The translations under genes and the position numbers were made by a program. Shown one piece after another: positions 63,623-64,000 of a DNA stretch of 64,000 bases. The DNA lies in contig JAINDL010000082.1 in assembly GCA_019931245.1 (NCBI GenBank), positions 26,299 through 90,298 of the forward strand, given 5' to 3'. The stretch is from Bryobacteraceae bacterium CoA2 C42 (GTDB lineage: Bacteria > Acidobacteriota > Terriglobia > Bryobacterales > Bryobacteraceae). Positions within the stretch are counted from its first letter, which is position 1, and each line of letters begins with the position of its first letter. The notes under the pieces were generated by a model that saw only the letters and a program-made list of their open reading frames with translations, did no database searches and had not been told where the DNA came from.

Positions 63623-64000
63623 ATGGCAAATCGCTGCCTCGGCTTCGCGCTCGCTCTGCTTCCGGGGCTGTGCGCCGCCGCGCCCTCCGATTTTTTCGAA
63701 CAACGCATCCGCCCGCTCTTCGTCAAGCGCTGCCAGGGCTGCCACCCCATCGCCAAGCTATCGAGCGCCGCCGTCGTCGCCGGCAACCCCGAAGCCAGCG
63801 TGCTGTATCAGGCCGTCGCCCGCACCCACGCCAGCCTGCAGATGCCGCCCACCGGCAAACTGCCGGACAACGAAATCGCCGACCTCGCCCAATGGATACG
63901 CGAAGGCGCCGTCGTTCCGGCCCCCCCGCCCCCCGGCACGCCCCCCACCCGCGCGCCCCCGCCCCCCCCCCCCGCCCCCCCCCCCCCACCACCCCCCCCC
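63623..64000 (+). CDS. Exported cytochrome c-like (planctomycete-type) protein, 3' truncated
   Basis: The first ~100 residues are good: a signal peptide (CLGFALALLPGLCAAAP), then FFEQRIRPLFVKRCQGCHPIAKLSSAAVVAGNP with one CxxCH haem site, and MPPTGKLPDNEIADLAQWIREG, which are standard for the PSCyt1 domain that heads DUF1549/DUF1553 proteins. After about base 63920 the sequence becomes almost pure C, with repeated ccc/gcc runs, so the translation (poly-Pro) is not trustworthy and the true gene continues beyond the window. Confidence 0.7.
   Translation, partial: MANRCLGFALALLPGLCAAAPSDFFEQRIRPLFVKRCQGCHPIAKLSSAAVVAGNPEASVLYQAVARTHASLQMPPTGKLPDNEIADLAQWIREGAVVPAPPPPGTPPTRAPPPPPPAPPPPPPPP
63920..64000. 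other. C-rich low-complexity end, probable sequence artefact
   Basis: From about 63920 the bases are almost all C with occasional g/a, in runs of up to 13. This is not seen elsewhere in the window and is typical of low-quality contig ends rather than a biological repeat. Confidence 0.7.

Noticed and set aside
63920..64000. Poly-proline tail of a cytochrome or G-quadruplex-type element
   Set aside because: Nearly pure C right at the end of the window looks like low-quality sequence and cannot be read as biology.

Overview
The window is GC-rich bacterial chromosome, densely packed with genes on both strands. The gene content points to an Acidobacteriota member, most likely of the Bryobacterales/Solibacter type. 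This is inferred from three very large Oar-like TonB-dependent receptors, an adjacent DUF1552/DUF1592 pair, KDO-lipopolysaccharide genes (so a diderm), an RpoD of acidobacterial length and many exported TPR and PQQ proteins. No rRNA, CRISPR array, prophage or insertion sequence was seen. The only RNA gene recognised is a tRNA-Gln(CUG). The last ~80 bases decay into a C-rich run that looks like a contig end.

Layout. 0-5.8 kb: C-terminal part of a TonB receptor, a secreted esterase, a haem peroxidase and a lectin-fold secreted protein. 5.7-13.8 kb (minus strand): a TolB-like/TPR lipoprotein-type gene, a TonB receptor, a PP2C phosphatase, secreted Ig-like proteins and thiD, with a locally duplicated gene boundary at 7.7-8.2 kb. 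13.9-22.2 kb: small exported protein, miaA, then a plus-strand run of TPR protein, PQQ dehydrogenase, DUF4920 protein, type I phosphodiesterase-like phosphatase, Skp/OmpH chaperone and a membrane protein. 22.2-27 kb (minus): DinB/truncated haemoglobin/YfiT operon, rpoD, nrdR and a flippase-like membrane protein. 27-31.1 kb (plus): ECF sigma factor, zinc-finger anti-sigma and three LiaF-like/DUF4097 envelope proteins. 31.1-37.5 kb (minus): nucleoside-hydrolase-like protein, DUF1552, DUF1592, tRNA-Gln and Ppx/GppA. 37.6-43.5 kb: two tandem thymidylate-kinase-like genes, an HpcH/HpaI aldolase, a small unknown gene, an exported 2-hydroxyacid dehydrogenase, an EXLDI-like protein and an M20 amidohydrolase. 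43.5-48.4 kb (minus): DUF6986 aldolase, deoxyhypusine-synthase-like enzyme and S9 peptidase. 48.4-56.6 kb: TonB receptor, seven-haem cytochrome, ABC-F ATPase, then on the minus strand a thioredoxin/PDZ selenoprotein and a DsbD-N-domain protein. 56.7-60.4 kb: sugar isomerase, Gfo/Idh/MocA oxidoreductase and an SGNH-DUF1080 fusion. 60.4-64 kb: kdsB-pyrG-kdsA (CMP-KDO supply) and the start of a cytochrome c gene.

Most notable results. (1) The open frame at 55431-56465 is only the 3' part of a longer gene. It continues upstream through an in-frame UGA that turns a CxxC motif into CxxU, with a bacterial SECIS-like hairpin directly downstream; this is a selenoprotein that a standard gene caller would truncate. 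(2) At least eight genes have a TANNNT -10 hexamer 5-8 nt before the start codon, and most of them lack an obvious Shine-Dalgarno sequence, which is the signature of leaderless mRNAs. (3) The second of two tandem thymidylate-kinase-like genes has Arg in place of the Walker A Lys. (4) A ~235-bp block spanning a gene junction is duplicated and has made a small chimeric ORF. (5) Two strong inverted repeats overlap gene starts at 35.8 kb and 52.0 kb.
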